From Cohnella silvisoli (GTDB lineage Bacteria; Bacillota; Bacilli; Paenibacillales; Paenibacillaceae), in contig NZ_JAIOAP010000021.1 of NCBI RefSeq assembly GCF_021190915.1, positions 47,321 to 111,320 of the forward strand: 64,000 bases of DNA, read 5' to 3'. Positions 26,705 to 35,842 of this stretch are shown piece by piece. The notes beneath the pieces were generated by a model that saw only the letters and a list, made by a program, of their open reading frames with translations, had not been told where the DNA came from and did not search any database. A program made the position numbers and the translations under genes. Position 1 is the first letter of the stretch, and each line of letters starts with the position of its first letter.

Positions 26705-28503
26705 AGCTTCAATTCCTCCGGATCCATAATCGCGGGTATGCTCAGTACGACATCCGTCCCGCCTTCACTCCGTGAAATAACGGACAATTCGCCGCCCGCG
26801 CCGTAATGCAAACGAATCCGATCCCGGATGTTGCGCAGCCCCATTCCTGCGCTCTGCTCAAGGACAAGTTCCGTAATGTCTAGCTCCGTATCGGAAGGAG
26901 GAAAACCGGAGTATCCGACCCCGTCGTCGCGTATACGAAACCAAACCTTGTTATCTGATAACTCCCCTTGAATCAGGACTGTTCCTGGAGTCGGTTTCGG
27001 TTCGATGCCGTGGAAGATGGCATTCTCCACGATCGGTTGCAGCAGAAGCTTTAACGTCTTCAGATGCATGATTTGCTCGTCCACCTCAAATACGACCCGA
27101 AGATGTTCATGCTGCCGCGCTTCCTGAATCCGTATATAATTGCGCAAATTGTCCATCTCCTCCGCGATCGGAATGAACTCGCCCTTCTCCGTTAATGTTT
27201 TCTTGAGAAGCCGCACGAGCGCAACGATGATCGCATCCACCTTCTCCGGCGGGTCAATCATGAGCATGGATCGTATAGAGGCCAGCGTATTATAAAGGAA
27301 ATGGGTATTGATTTGCGATTGAAGCGCACGAAACTCCGTCTTTCGCTTCATCTCTTGTTCCGCCGAGACGCGATCGCGCAAATCCTCGATACGGGACACC
27401 ATACGATTGAATTTACGGGCCAATTCGCCGATTTCGTCTTCCCCCGTCACGTCCGAACGTTCGCTGAGGTTTCCCATTTCAACCTTCTTCATGCTCGTAA
27501 ACAACCGTTGGATCGGAATGGAAAGCCTTCGGGCGATGAAATAGGACACTAGGATCGAGATAGCCAACACGGATAAAAAGAGCAGGATGGTCAATCTCTC
27601 GATTTTGCCGATATCGGCATACAATTCCTTGAGAGGCGTGTAGGCGATGATCTTCCAGCCGGTTTTGCCCACTGAATCATAGGTAATCAGCATGTTGCGC
27701 TTGTTCACCTTGGTAGTGAAGTGTCCGCTTTCATCCGCTAATTTGTTCGTCCTCTCGCCAAAGCTGCTGATCGCTTGGCCTATCATTTTTTTGTCGGGTG
27801 CGGAAATAACGATGCCTTTATCGTCGATGAGGAGGACTTGTTCATAATCCTGAACCGCATTGCCGTATTGCTTGTACAAAAAGCTTTCGCTGACGCTGAT
27901 CAAGAATATGCCCAGCATAGTCCCGCTCTCGAAGTCCTTCAGAATGCGGACGGCCGAGACGAAATGGTCATCGTCAACGGTGGGAATCAGCTTCGGCGAC
28001 GGGTCGGATACCCATACGATTCCGCTGTTTGCCTTAACCACTTCCGCATACCACGGCTCATTCTTGATCGAATCCAGTCCGATTTTTCTTCCTTCGTAAT
28101 AGGTGTGCAATTCAAACCCGTTCTTTCCGAAAAGAGTCGTATTGTAATCCATCCACGTGTAGGCATATTTGTAGTTAATCATCGTTTTGATCAAGAAGTC
28201 TTTCTTCGCATTCTCTTCATAGATTCCCAACCCTTGCGGGGGCTTCAGAAGGTCATACAGGCTGCTATTGGCAAAATATAAATTCGAGATGGCCGTCAGA
28301 TCCGAAGCCATAATATTCAGCTTATCGGCTATTAATTCGAGCGTTTTTAAACTCGACGATATTTCCTTTTTACGAATGGTTTCTTTGGATACGGACATGG
28401 AAGCATAGCTGAACAAACCCAAAGGAAATATGATCAGACCTAAAAAAGAAACTAATATTTTCCGTTGAACGCTGCTTTTTTTATTGAACAACCGGTTCCA
28501 CAT
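26701..28503 (-). CDS. YesM-type sensor histidine kinase
   Basis: 600-aa membrane kinase with transmembrane segments at ~15-35 and ~300-320, an extracellular dCache-like sensor, HAMP linker, His-kinase domain (THFLYNTLAS near residue 402; T where most relatives have P) and HATPase_c (VENAIFHGIEP; RDDGVGYS; GMGLRNIRDRI). The ATG follows GGAGG. It overlaps the AraC gene end by 23 bp and the regulator start by 4 bp, so the three are coupled. Confidence 0.93.
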   Translation of the reverse strand: MWNRLFNKKSSVQRKILVSFLGLIIFPLGLFSYASMSVSKETIRKKEISSSLKTLELIADKLNIMASDLTAISNLYFANSSLYDLLKPPQGLGIYEENAKKDFLIKTMINYKYAYTWMDYNTTLFGKNGFELHTYYEGRKIGLDSIKNEPWYAEVVKANSGIVWVSDPSPKLIPTVDDDHFVSAVRILKDFESGTMLGIFLISVSESFLYKQYGNAVQDYEQVLLIDDKGIVISAPDKKMIGQAISSFGERTNKLADESGHFTTKVNKRNMLITYDSVGKTGWKIIAYTPLKELYADIGKIERLTILLFLSVLAISILVSYFIARRLSIPIQRLFTSMKKVEMGNLSERSDVTGEDEIGELARKFNRMVSRIEDLRDRVSAEQEMKRKTEFRALQSQINTHFLYNTLASIRSMLMIDPPEKVDAIIVALVRLLKKTLTEKGEFIPIAEEMDNLRNYIRIQEARQHEHLRVVFEVDEQIMHLKTLKLLLQPIVENAIFHGIEPKPTPGTVLIQGELSDNKVWFRIRDDGVGYSGFPPSDTELDITELVLEQSAGMGLRNIRDRIRLHYGAGGELSVISRSEGGTDVVLSIPAIMDPEELKL

Positions 28504-29353
28504 TGCGCAACCTCCGATAATCGGTAGGGGTAAGAGAAAAACGATTTTTGAACGTCCTTGTAAAGGTATACAATGAAGAGTAACCGAGCGTGTAAGCGAT
28601 CTCCGTTATGGAAGTCCGCGTATTCTCAAGCAATCGCTTTGCTTTGTCCATCCGAACCTTCGTAATATACATGATTGGCGTCATCCCCGTTTTCTCTGTG
28701 AAAACAGCAGAAAAATAAGTTCGGTTTACGCCCGCGACTTCCGACGCCTGTTGAACCGATATGCCTTCCGCTGCATGGAGATCCATGTAGTCCATACTTC
28801 GTTTTAACCAATCCGTGGACTCCTTCTCTTGAGCGTCTGTCATCTCATTGGCCAGCATCGCAAAGAGCTTGTAAAGATGACTTTGCATCTCAAGGGGCAA
28901 GGATATGGGGGGGTGAGCGTCTTTCCTCATGAGGTTCATGATCCTGTCCAACGTTCTTTGAACCGTCCGCGTCCATCCTCCCACCACGAAAGGCGTTTCC
29001 TGCCTGAAACCCGCGAGCCTCAGCATTCGTTCCGCGCCCGGACCGTCGATGACCAGCCAGCTCATCTGAGGTTCCTGCATACCGTCGATTGCACGGTAAG
29101 TATAGGTACGCATCGGAAACAAGCAGAACATATCCCCCGAGACCAATGTTATCCGCTTGTCTCCGTATTCCAAAAGCACCTTTCCTTCCCTGACAAAATG
29201 TATACTGTAGCTTTCAATTTTCTTGGGCCCCGCACAATACCCCGGCTTGGCTCTGGTCGTTCCTGCCCGAATGGGCCAGAACGCCCCCTCTTTATCCAAT
29301 TGGCCCGGCGTATAGTAAAGAAACTCAGCGATTTCTTGGCCGTAATCCTTCAT
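28481..29353 (-). CDS. AraC-family transcriptional regulator with cupin-type sensor domain
   Basis: The ~290-aa regulator has an N-terminal AraC ligand-binding (cupin) domain (YSIHFVREGKVLLEYGDKRITL, VSGDMFCLFP) and a C-terminal HTH pair (VQQASEVAGVNRTYFSAVFTEKTG; ITEIAYTLGYSSLYTFTRTFKNRF). The ATG at 29353 follows GGGAGG. It is divergent from the sulfatase at 29482 with a ~130-bp shared gap, so it may control that gene as well as the kinase-regulator-importer run behind it. Confidence 0.9.
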   Translation of the reverse strand: MKDYGQEIAEFLYYTPGQLDKEGAFWPIRAGTTRAKPGYCAGPKKIESYSIHFVREGKVLLEYGDKRITLVSGDMFCLFPMRTYTYRAIDGMQEPQMSWLVIDGPGAERMLRLAGFRQETPFVVGGWTRTVQRTLDRIMNLMRKDAHPPISLPLEMQSHLYKLFAMLANEMTDAQEKESTDWLKRSMDYMDLHAAEGISVQQASEVAGVNRTYFSAVFTEKTGMTPIMYITKVRMDKAKRLLENTRTSITEIAYTLGYSSLYTFTRTFKNRFSLTPTDYRRLRNVEPVVQ

Positions 29354-29481
29354 CTTCGTTCCTCCCTTACTTGTCGGGAATAGGCGTATCAACCAGACAA
29401 AATGATAAATCTATCATACACTATGCCATTCTCCTTCAATAGCGGTTTCTCTATAATCAAAGCAGGAGGCGATATCCATCT

Positions 29482-31017
29482 ATGAAAAAACCGAACATTT
29501 TGCTGATCACGAGCGACCAGCAGCATTGGGATACGATCGGCGCGTTCAACAGCGAGATCCATACCCCGAATTTGGACCGACTGGTTGGCGAAGGGACAAC
29601 CTTCACGAGGGCTTATTGTCCGAATCCGACCTGTACGCCAAGCCGTGCTTCCATCATAACCGGAATGTATCCCAGCCAACACGGAGCTTGGACGCTTGGA
29701 ACCAAATTGCTGGAAGACCGCCATTGCGTCGGAGAAGATTTCGGCAAAGCCGGTTACAAGACTGCGTTGATCGGGAAGGCGCATTTTCAACCTTTGCGTT
29801 CGACCGAAGAGTATCCTTCCCTGGAAGCTTACCCCATCTTGCAGGATCTGGAGTTGTGGAAACAATTCGATGAGCCGTTTTACGGGTTCGACCATGTGGA
29901 GCTTGCACGCAATCATACGAACGAAGCCCATGTCGGCCAACATTACGCTTTGTGGCTGGAGGAGAAAGGCTGCACCAACTGGCGGGATTACTTCCTGCCG
30001 CCGACCGGTACGATGGATCCGACCCTAACCTATAAATGGCCGATACCCGAGCAGTTTCATTACAATACTTGGATCGCGGAACGTACGAATAACCTTCTAG
30101 AGCAGTACCGGACCGACGGGGATCACTTTTTCCTGTGGTCCAGCTTTTTTGATCCGCATCCCGAGTACTTGGTGCCTGAACCATGGGACACGATGTATGA
30201 TCCTGACGATTTGACTATACCGTCGCTTGTTCCCGGAGAGCATGACAAAAATCCCCCGCATTTCGGGATGACCCAGGAGGATCATCCGGACTTCTCCCAT
30301 CTGCGCGAGAGCGGTTACGGGATTCACGGGTATCGTTCCCATCGCAATTACGAATATGGCGGGAAGCCGAAGCTTACGGAATATGACAAGAAGAAGCTGG
30401 TCGCAACCTATTACGGCATGATCAGCATGATGGATCGTTATATCGGCAAAATTCTTGACAAGCTCGATGAGTTGGGGCTTGCCGACAACACGATCATCGT
30501 CTTTACAACGGATCATGGCCATTTCTTCGGCCAGCACGGTTTGCAGGCCAAAGGCGGCTTCCATTATGAGGATTTGATCAAGCTGCCGTTTATCGTTCGT
30601 TATCCTGGACACGTACCGGCCGGAAGAACATCCGAAGCGATCCAATCGTTGGTCGATCTGGCTCCCACCTTTTTGTCGCTATGCGGTATACCTGTCCCTC
30701 ATGCCATGACCGGCCTCGATCAAAGCGAGGTTTGGAAAGGAACTGCGTCATCGGCCAGAGACCATGCCATCTGCGAATTTCGGCATGAAGCCACCACGAT
30801 TCATCAAAAAACCTACGTCGATCACCGTTATAAAATCACGATCTATTACAATCAGACCTACGGTGAAATATTCGACTTGCAGGAAGACCCGAATGAGCTT
30901 AACAATCTTTGGGACGATCCCGCCTATGCGGAATTGAAATCCTCTCTAATGCTGAAGTATATTTGGGCCGAGCTTGGCAAGGAGTCGATGCCGATGCCGA
31001 GAATCTGGCACGCATAA
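29482..31017 (+). CDS. S1-family sulfatase
   Basis: 511-aa type I sulfatase: NILLITSDQQHWD, formylglycine signature C51-T-P-S-R, GKAHFQP and FTTDHGHFFGQHG metal motifs. No signal peptide is seen. The ATG follows AGGAGG. It is the third sulfatase of the locus and the only one on the plus strand. No terminator was seen; an array of hairpin repeats begins ~60 bp after the stop and may end the transcript. Confidence 0.92.
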   Translation: MKKPNILLITSDQQHWDTIGAFNSEIHTPNLDRLVGEGTTFTRAYCPNPTCTPSRASIITGMYPSQHGAWTLGTKLLEDRHCVGEDFGKAGYKTALIGKAHFQPLRSTEEYPSLEAYPILQDLELWKQFDEPFYGFDHVELARNHTNEAHVGQHYALWLEEKGCTNWRDYFLPPTGTMDPTLTYKWPIPEQFHYNTWIAERTNNLLEQYRTDGDHFFLWSSFFDPHPEYLVPEPWDTMYDPDDLTIPSLVPGEHDKNPPHFGMTQEDHPDFSHLRESGYGIHGYRSHRNYEYGGKPKLTEYDKKKLVATYYGMISMMDRYIGKILDKLDELGLADNTIIVFTTDHGHFFGQHGLQAKGGFHYEDLIKLPFIVRYPGHVPAGRTSEAIQSLVDLAPTFLSLCGIPVPHAMTGLDQSEVWKGTASSARDHAICEFRHEATTIHQKTYVDHRYKITIYYNQTYGEIFDLQEDPNELNNLWDDPAYAELKSSLMLKYIWAELGKESMPMPRIWHA

Positions 31018-31078
31018 GCTTGGAGAAGTCGCGCAGGTACGAAAAAATGAGAATATTACCTACACTACAATCAGGGAC

Positions 31079-31264
31079 AACCTGCAAAAAGTACAGGTGT
31101 TTCCGCCGGACGTTGCGTTTTTAGCCGATGACCTGCAAAAAGTGCAGGTGTTTTTGATTAGCTTGAGTGATTTTAGCCGATTTGGGAAGAACGCCTGTAG
31201 CAGATACAGTTTGATTGGCGATTATCCCGGTTGCAGACAATAAAGACTGTAGTAAATACAGGTT
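31079..31264. repeat. Array of hairpin repeats, ~52-bp period (dispersed family)
   Basis: Four related units: plus strand at 31079 and 31131 (ACCTGCAAAAAGT.CAGGT, a 5-7-bp stem) and minus strand at 31264 and 31212 (AACCTGTATTTACTACAG and AACTGTATCTGCTACAGG). Spacing is 51-52 bp within each orientation. The minus-oriented units also share CGCCAATC with copies at 33166 and 63517. Confidence 0.8.
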
Positions 31265-31360
31265 ATACTTCAGCTAGCCTTGTAAAAGAACATGTTTATT
31301 AAATGTAGCTCACGAGGAGCAAGTTTACGTCCGTATAGCGACATGATAGAACATTATTTC

Positions 31361-31411
31361 AAAAAGAAAGGGCAGTCCCTCAGGTCAATCCTTAGCCTGA
31401 TAGGACTGCCC
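31361..31411 (-). terminator. Rho-independent terminator of GH43 gene
   Basis: A long stem (GGGCAGTCC..TCAGG against CCTGA..GGACTGCCC) is followed on the minus strand by TTTCTTTTT. It begins 24 bp after the GH43 stop. Confidence 0.85.
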
Positions 31412-31435
31412 CTCACCATTTAAGTTTGTTACTTG

Positions 31436-32878
31436 TCAGTCCAGCAGCCACATCGTTCCGTCTCCGGTTTTAGTCTTAGGCTGCAAGGTAAGGTTCGCGC
31501 CATAATTCCACGAGTGCAACCATTTTCCAGATGCTTTATGCTCGATTCGGTAATAGCCATTGCCAGCATCTACTAATTTCCATTGTACATTCGGACCTGT
31601 CCATTGCGTGCCGACCAGATTCAGCTTGTTGTTTATAGCAGGATCATTATGCAAATATTTTCCGGTACTCTTATGTTTGAGGTGAAAGTACGTGCCGTCG
31701 ACATTCACTTTTTCCCATGTTGATTCTACACTTTTCACGGTATTCATATAGAGGTACTCGCCGGAATAGCTAATACTGAAATAGGTGTTGTCAGAGCCAA
31801 AATCTTTCTTAATACCCACACCTGTATCAAGGTTTCCGGTTGCTTTGTCAATGATCCCCGTTGAAGTGTCAATGGAAAGCTTTGGATACCAAGTCATTAT
31901 CAGATTGGTGTCGCTATTGAACTGGATTTCGTGCCAAACATACTTGCCAAAATTAAAGTGCTCACCGAAAGCTCCCGCATGCCTATCAGCCATATACAGA
32001 TAGCTGGTTCCATTTGTTCCGGCAACAGGAAGAATATAATTCCCCTGACTCTCGTAGGTTGACGGACTTCCGATATTAATCAGACTCGACCAACCGCTTG
32101 CGATATTCGAAGAGTACGCATACTTGGCCTGATTATAATTCCATCCGGTGGCGCCAGAGGTCAGAAGATAATAATATCCATTCCTCTTCACCATGGCAGG
32201 AGCTTCGCGGTAGCTGCCGGGCCATAATGTCGCAACTAAAGAGTCAATGGATAAATAGTCGGATGAAAGACGATATACATTCAAATCTGCATTGCCATTC
32301 GCTGCAGAAATGAAGTAAGCCGTACCGTCATCGTCTTTGAACAATGTGGAATCGCGGGACATGTGTGTATTGAGCGGTCTAAAATGTTGAATAAAGGTAT
32401 AGTTGCCGTCAATCGTCGAGCTCTCCGCAATAGCGGCATGCGCTAAGTTATAATTGTCTCCTTCTTCATAGTGCATCCACATGACATATTTTCCTGTAGA
32501 AGCATTATAGATAATTTTGGGTCTTTCAATTTTGCACCAGTTCAGATCCGGATGAGAGCTCTGCGTCAAAATGGTGCTTAGAAAATCCCAATTTTTTAGA
32601 TCGGCGGAACGGTACATGTTGATTTTTTTGAATGTCCACCCCGCATCATTGTTTCTCTCCACTCCAATCCAATAATAATAATTGCCTTCCTTGATAACGC
32701 CTCCTGCATGAGCCTGAATCGGATTGCCTGACGTATCGGTCCATTGGTTCGCATTTACAACCTCCTGCTCGGCAGCCTCAGCGGGATTGCCGGTGGCTAA
32801 TCCTCCAATGAGGAGAGAGAATACCAGCACGAATAAAGCGACAGTCTTCAATCCGGCATTTCGTTTTCGTATACACAT
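31436..32878 (-). CDS. Secreted GH43 enzyme, exo-beta-1,3-galactanase-like (subfamily 24), with C-terminal beta-trefoil/CBM13-like module
   Basis: The ~480-aa protein has a signal peptide (ends NPAEAAE), a five-bladed propeller (~35-340) and a C-terminal carbohydrate-binding module (~355-480). The opening NQWTDTSGNPIQAHAGGV..YYYWIG and the HMSRDSTLFKDDDGTAYFIS and SYREAPAMVKRNGYYYLLTSG blocks resemble GH43_24 enzymes that release galactose from beta-1,3-galactan. E in YREAP is the expected acid. The module repeats (KYLHNDPAINNKLNLV; KWLHSWNYGANLTLQ) look like CBM13/ricin units. The ATG at 32878 follows AAGGAGG. Repeats in opposite orientation flank the gene. Confidence 0.8.
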   Translation of the reverse strand: MCIRKRNAGLKTVALFVLVFSLLIGGLATGNPAEAAEQEVVNANQWTDTSGNPIQAHAGGVIKEGNYYYWIGVERNNDAGWTFKKINMYRSADLKNWDFLSTILTQSSHPDLNWCKIERPKIIYNASTGKYVMWMHYEEGDNYNLAHAAIAESSTIDGNYTFIQHFRPLNTHMSRDSTLFKDDDGTAYFISAANGNADLNVYRLSSDYLSIDSLVATLWPGSYREAPAMVKRNGYYYLLTSGATGWNYNQAKYAYSSNIASGWSSLINIGSPSTYESQGNYILPVAGTNGTSYLYMADRHAGAFGEHFNFGKYVWHEIQFNSDTNLIMTWYPKLSIDTSTGIIDKATGNLDTGVGIKKDFGSDNTYFSISYSGEYLYMNTVKSVESTWEKVNVDGTYFHLKHKSTGKYLHNDPAINNKLNLVGTQWTGPNVQWKLVDAGNGYYRIEHKASGKWLHSWNYGANLTLQPKTKTGDGTMWLLD

Positions 32879-33329
32879 CTCCAAAACCTCCTTCATGATA
32901 GCTTGCCTTTAATGAATTGCTGCTGCAATGTTTTGAAACCAATTCTCTCCTCCCGATCGGCTTTAGACGACAAGTTTCACGTTGTTGCAATGTAATTGTA
33001 ACCGCTACCAATAAAACACTTTTGTCTTTTCTTCGGAACAATTAGTCATATATTCTTACATAGACGTTGATAGACAGGGAAAGAGCCGGGGTGGCACCCC
33101 GGCTAGGAGAAAATGTTACCTGTTAATAAACGAAACATGTTCTTTCACTTGACGAGTTGAAGTACAACCTGTATTTACTGCATTCATTTTTTCTGAAACC
33201 GGAATATTCGCCAATCAAGGCGCTCGGAATCGAACGGTACCGCCAGCCAAGCGGGAATGGGATAGCAAGCAGAACGGCCGAGAAATTAAGCAATATAAGG
33301 ACAACCTTTAGCGGGCAAAGTTACTTAAG
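32879..33329. other. Intergenic region with stem-loop and one dispersed repeat
   Basis: It holds the GH43 upstream region, a weak cre-like sequence at 32996-33010 (13/15), a GC-rich stem-loop at 33084-33104 (AGCCGGGG / CCCCGGCT) with a short T run on the minus strand that may end the hrpB transcript, and one repeat copy at 33166. No convincing ORF was seen. Confidence 0.55.
33166..33217 (+). repeat. Dispersed ~52-bp repeat, single copy
   Basis: The copy begins AACCTGTATTTACTGCAT and ends ATTCGCCAATC. It aligns over its length with the copies ending at 31264 (opposite strand) and starting at 63517. It lies after the hrpB gene and upstream of GH43. Confidence 0.75.
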
Positions 33330-35834
33330 TTACTTCTGCGCAGGCGGCTTGGCTCTTCGCGTAGCCTGAGCTTCAAGCGGATTATCCGGCCAATAGTGCT
33401 TAGGGTATCTGCCTTTCAGATCTTTGCGCACCTCGAAATAAGTGTGGCTCCAGAAATTGGCCAAGTCTCGCGTTACTTGCACGGGACGTTGTGCCGGAGA
33501 CAGCAAATACAGCGTTAGCGGCACTCGGCCGCAGGCGATCCGCGGGGATTCCGGCAGCCCGAACAGCTCTTGCAGCCGGACCGCAAGAGCCGGAGCGGCG
33601 AGATCGCTATAATCGATAGGTATTCTTGAGCCGCTCGGGACTGTCCAATGAGTCGGAGCGCTGTCCTCCAGCTCGCGTCGTTGCTCCCAGGATAATATCG
33701 ACTCCAGCATATCTTTTAAGTTCAGCCGTTGCAGATCGGATTTGCTCTTCATTCCTTCTATGTAACCTGAGAGCCACTCTTCCAATGATTCGATTAGGGC
33801 GTCATCCGACAAATCCGGCCATGAGGCATCATAATGGCGAACGAACACGGCCCGCTCCTGCAGTTGACGGGCGGCTTTGGTCCAAGGCAGCAGTTCTAAG
33901 CCTTCCGTTCGGATACCCTCAAGCAGAACTTGAAGCACGCGTTCGGAAGGCGGTTTGCTTAGCGGCGTTTCATCCAGCAGCAAGGCGCCTAGCTTCTTGC
34001 GAGTTCTGCCGCGAACCGATTTCGAATCGGAATCCCAGTAAATGTTTGTTTCCACGTTCATTTCGTCTTGCAGATGCTCCGCAAGCTGATCAAATGATAC
34101 CGATGCCGCCAGTCTGATCCGGCTATCGGTTCCGGCATCGTCCACATCGGCAATGACGAGCCATTGCTCATGGGAGAGAGGTTCTCCGCCGACAAAGGCC
34201 GCGCCTCTTCCGCCGCTTAGCAAATATTTGCCATTGTCTCTCCTGCGGGCGATCCGGTCCAGATAAGCAAAAGCAAGCAGCAGCCCGCATTCCTGCATAT
34301 TCTGTTGCCCTTGCGCATCTTGAACGCCAAGCTCACGCTGCAACCGCTTGACTTCTTCCGACAGCCTCCGGCGTACGCCCTCATCCGTTGCGTAAGTTCC
34401 CCTGCTCCTAAGGGCCTCCACACGGATGCGAATATCGGAATTCGAAGCACTGCCCTCGAAACGAATAAAATCTCTTTCGCCTAGCAGAACGGCTAATTCG
34501 CAACCTAGACTACCCAGACCGAGAGGCATTGCCCTTAGCAGCATATGGGCAATTCTTGGATGCTTTCCGAACTCGGCCATCCGCTTGCCATGGGCCGTAA
34601 TCGTCTTTCCGCTCTTGTCTAACGCCCCGAGTTGAATGAGTAAATCCTTGGCCTGCTGAAGCGCCGGAGCTGGAGGGGCGTCCAGCCAATCCAGCTCGGC
34701 AACATCATTCACTCCCCACGCAGCCAACTCTAATAAAAGCGAGGTTAAATCCGCTTCCAGGATTTCCGGAGTGCTTCGCGCCGTCATGCCTTGTTCTTCT
34801 TCCTTGCTCCACAGCCGATAACATGTGCCGGGCATCAATCGACCTGCTCGCCCTCGACGCTGGTCCGCAGATGCCTTGGACACGGTTACCGTCTCTAGCC
34901 GAGACATCCCCGTACGGGGCGAAAATCGGGACACTCTCATTAACCCGCAATCGATCACGACGGTTACGCCTTCTACGGTCAAACTAGTTTCCGCAATGGA
35001 TGTGGCCAGCACGATCTTGCGCTGTCCTGCCGGCAAAGGCATTAAAGCCTGATCCTGCGATTCCGAGGTCAGACTCCCATGAAGCGGGAAGATATGAACA
35101 GAGGAATCCTGCAGCTTTCCTCTCAGCTTAGATTCTACCGCACGGATTTCACCCATTCCCGGCAAAAAAACAAGCAAATCTCCCTCATTCGAACGAAGGG
35201 CTTCTTCAATCGTAAGCGCAGCCGCATCTTCCAACCGAACGCTCGCCGCTCTCGGCCGATATACCGTCTCGACCGGATAACTGCGTCCTTCGCTCATGAC
35301 GACATGCGCTCCGCCAAGCAAGCTCGCAACGGGCTGAGCCTCAAATGTCGCGCTCATGACGAGCAGCTTCAGATCTTCCCTGAGCAATGCTTGCGTTTGC
35401 AGGCAAAGCGCGAGCCCAAGATCCGCCTGCAGGCTCCGCTCATGGAACTCGTCGAAGATAACAAGGCCGATCCCTTCCAATGCGGGATCGGCTTGCAGCA
35501 TTCTCGTCAATACACCTTCCGTAACGACTTCGATACGGGTTCGAGGACCCGCTTTCGTATCCATTCTCACCCGGTATCCAACTGTTTCGCCTACCGTCTC
35601 GCTGAAAGCACCCGCCATATATTTAGCAGAGCTGCGGGCGGCAAGCCGCCGGGGCTCAAGCATAATAATTTTGTTTCCTTCAAGCCACGGGGCTTCCAAC
35701 AGAGCGAGCGGAACGCGCGTCGTCTTCCCGGCTCCGGGCGCCGCAATAAGGACCGCGTTACGATTCGCGGACATCGCTTGCAGTAAATCGGGCAACACCG
35801 AATCAATGGGCAGCTTAGCCATCCTATCGCTCAT
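33330..35834 (-). CDS. hrpB: ATP-dependent RNA helicase HrpB-like
   Basis: 834-aa DEAH-box helicase: Walker A AAPGAGKTTRVPLALL near residue 33, motif II DEFHERS, motif III VMSATFE, motif VI QRRGRAGRL, followed by the HA2 and HrpB C-terminal domains. The length fits the family. Role in bacteria is poorly defined (mRNA or ribosome-related RNA remodelling). It lies 8 bp downstream of the SNF2 gene on the same strand, so the two are probably cotranscribed. Confidence 0.93.
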   Translation of the reverse strand: MSDRMAKLPIDSVLPDLLQAMSANRNAVLIAAPGAGKTTRVPLALLEAPWLEGNKIIMLEPRRLAARSSAKYMAGAFSETVGETVGYRVRMDTKAGPRTRIEVVTEGVLTRMLQADPALEGIGLVIFDEFHERSLQADLGLALCLQTQALLREDLKLLVMSATFEAQPVASLLGGAHVVMSEGRSYPVETVYRPRAASVRLEDAAALTIEEALRSNEGDLLVFLPGMGEIRAVESKLRGKLQDSSVHIFPLHGSLTSESQDQALMPLPAGQRKIVLATSIAETSLTVEGVTVVIDCGLMRVSRFSPRTGMSRLETVTVSKASADQRRGRAGRLMPGTCYRLWSKEEEQGMTARSTPEILEADLTSLLLELAAWGVNDVAELDWLDAPPAPALQQAKDLLIQLGALDKSGKTITAHGKRMAEFGKHPRIAHMLLRAMPLGLGSLGCELAVLLGERDFIRFEGSASNSDIRIRVEALRSRGTYATDEGVRRRLSEEVKRLQRELGVQDAQGQQNMQECGLLLAFAYLDRIARRRDNGKYLLSGGRGAAFVGGEPLSHEQWLVIADVDDAGTDSRIRLAASVSFDQLAEHLQDEMNVETNIYWDSDSKSVRGRTRKKLGALLLDETPLSKPPSERVLQVLLEGIRTEGLELLPWTKAARQLQERAVFVRHYDASWPDLSDDALIESLEEWLSGYIEGMKSKSDLQRLNLKDMLESILSWEQRRELEDSAPTHWTVPSGSRIPIDYSDLAAPALAVRLQELFGLPESPRIACGRVPLTLYLLSPAQRPVQVTRDLANFWSHTYFEVRKDLKGRYPKHYWPDNPLEAQATRRAKPPAQK

Positions 35835-35842
35835 CTATATGC

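Noticed and set aside
29389..29943. 184-codon minus-strand frame
   Set aside because: Antisense to the sulfatase at 29482-31017.
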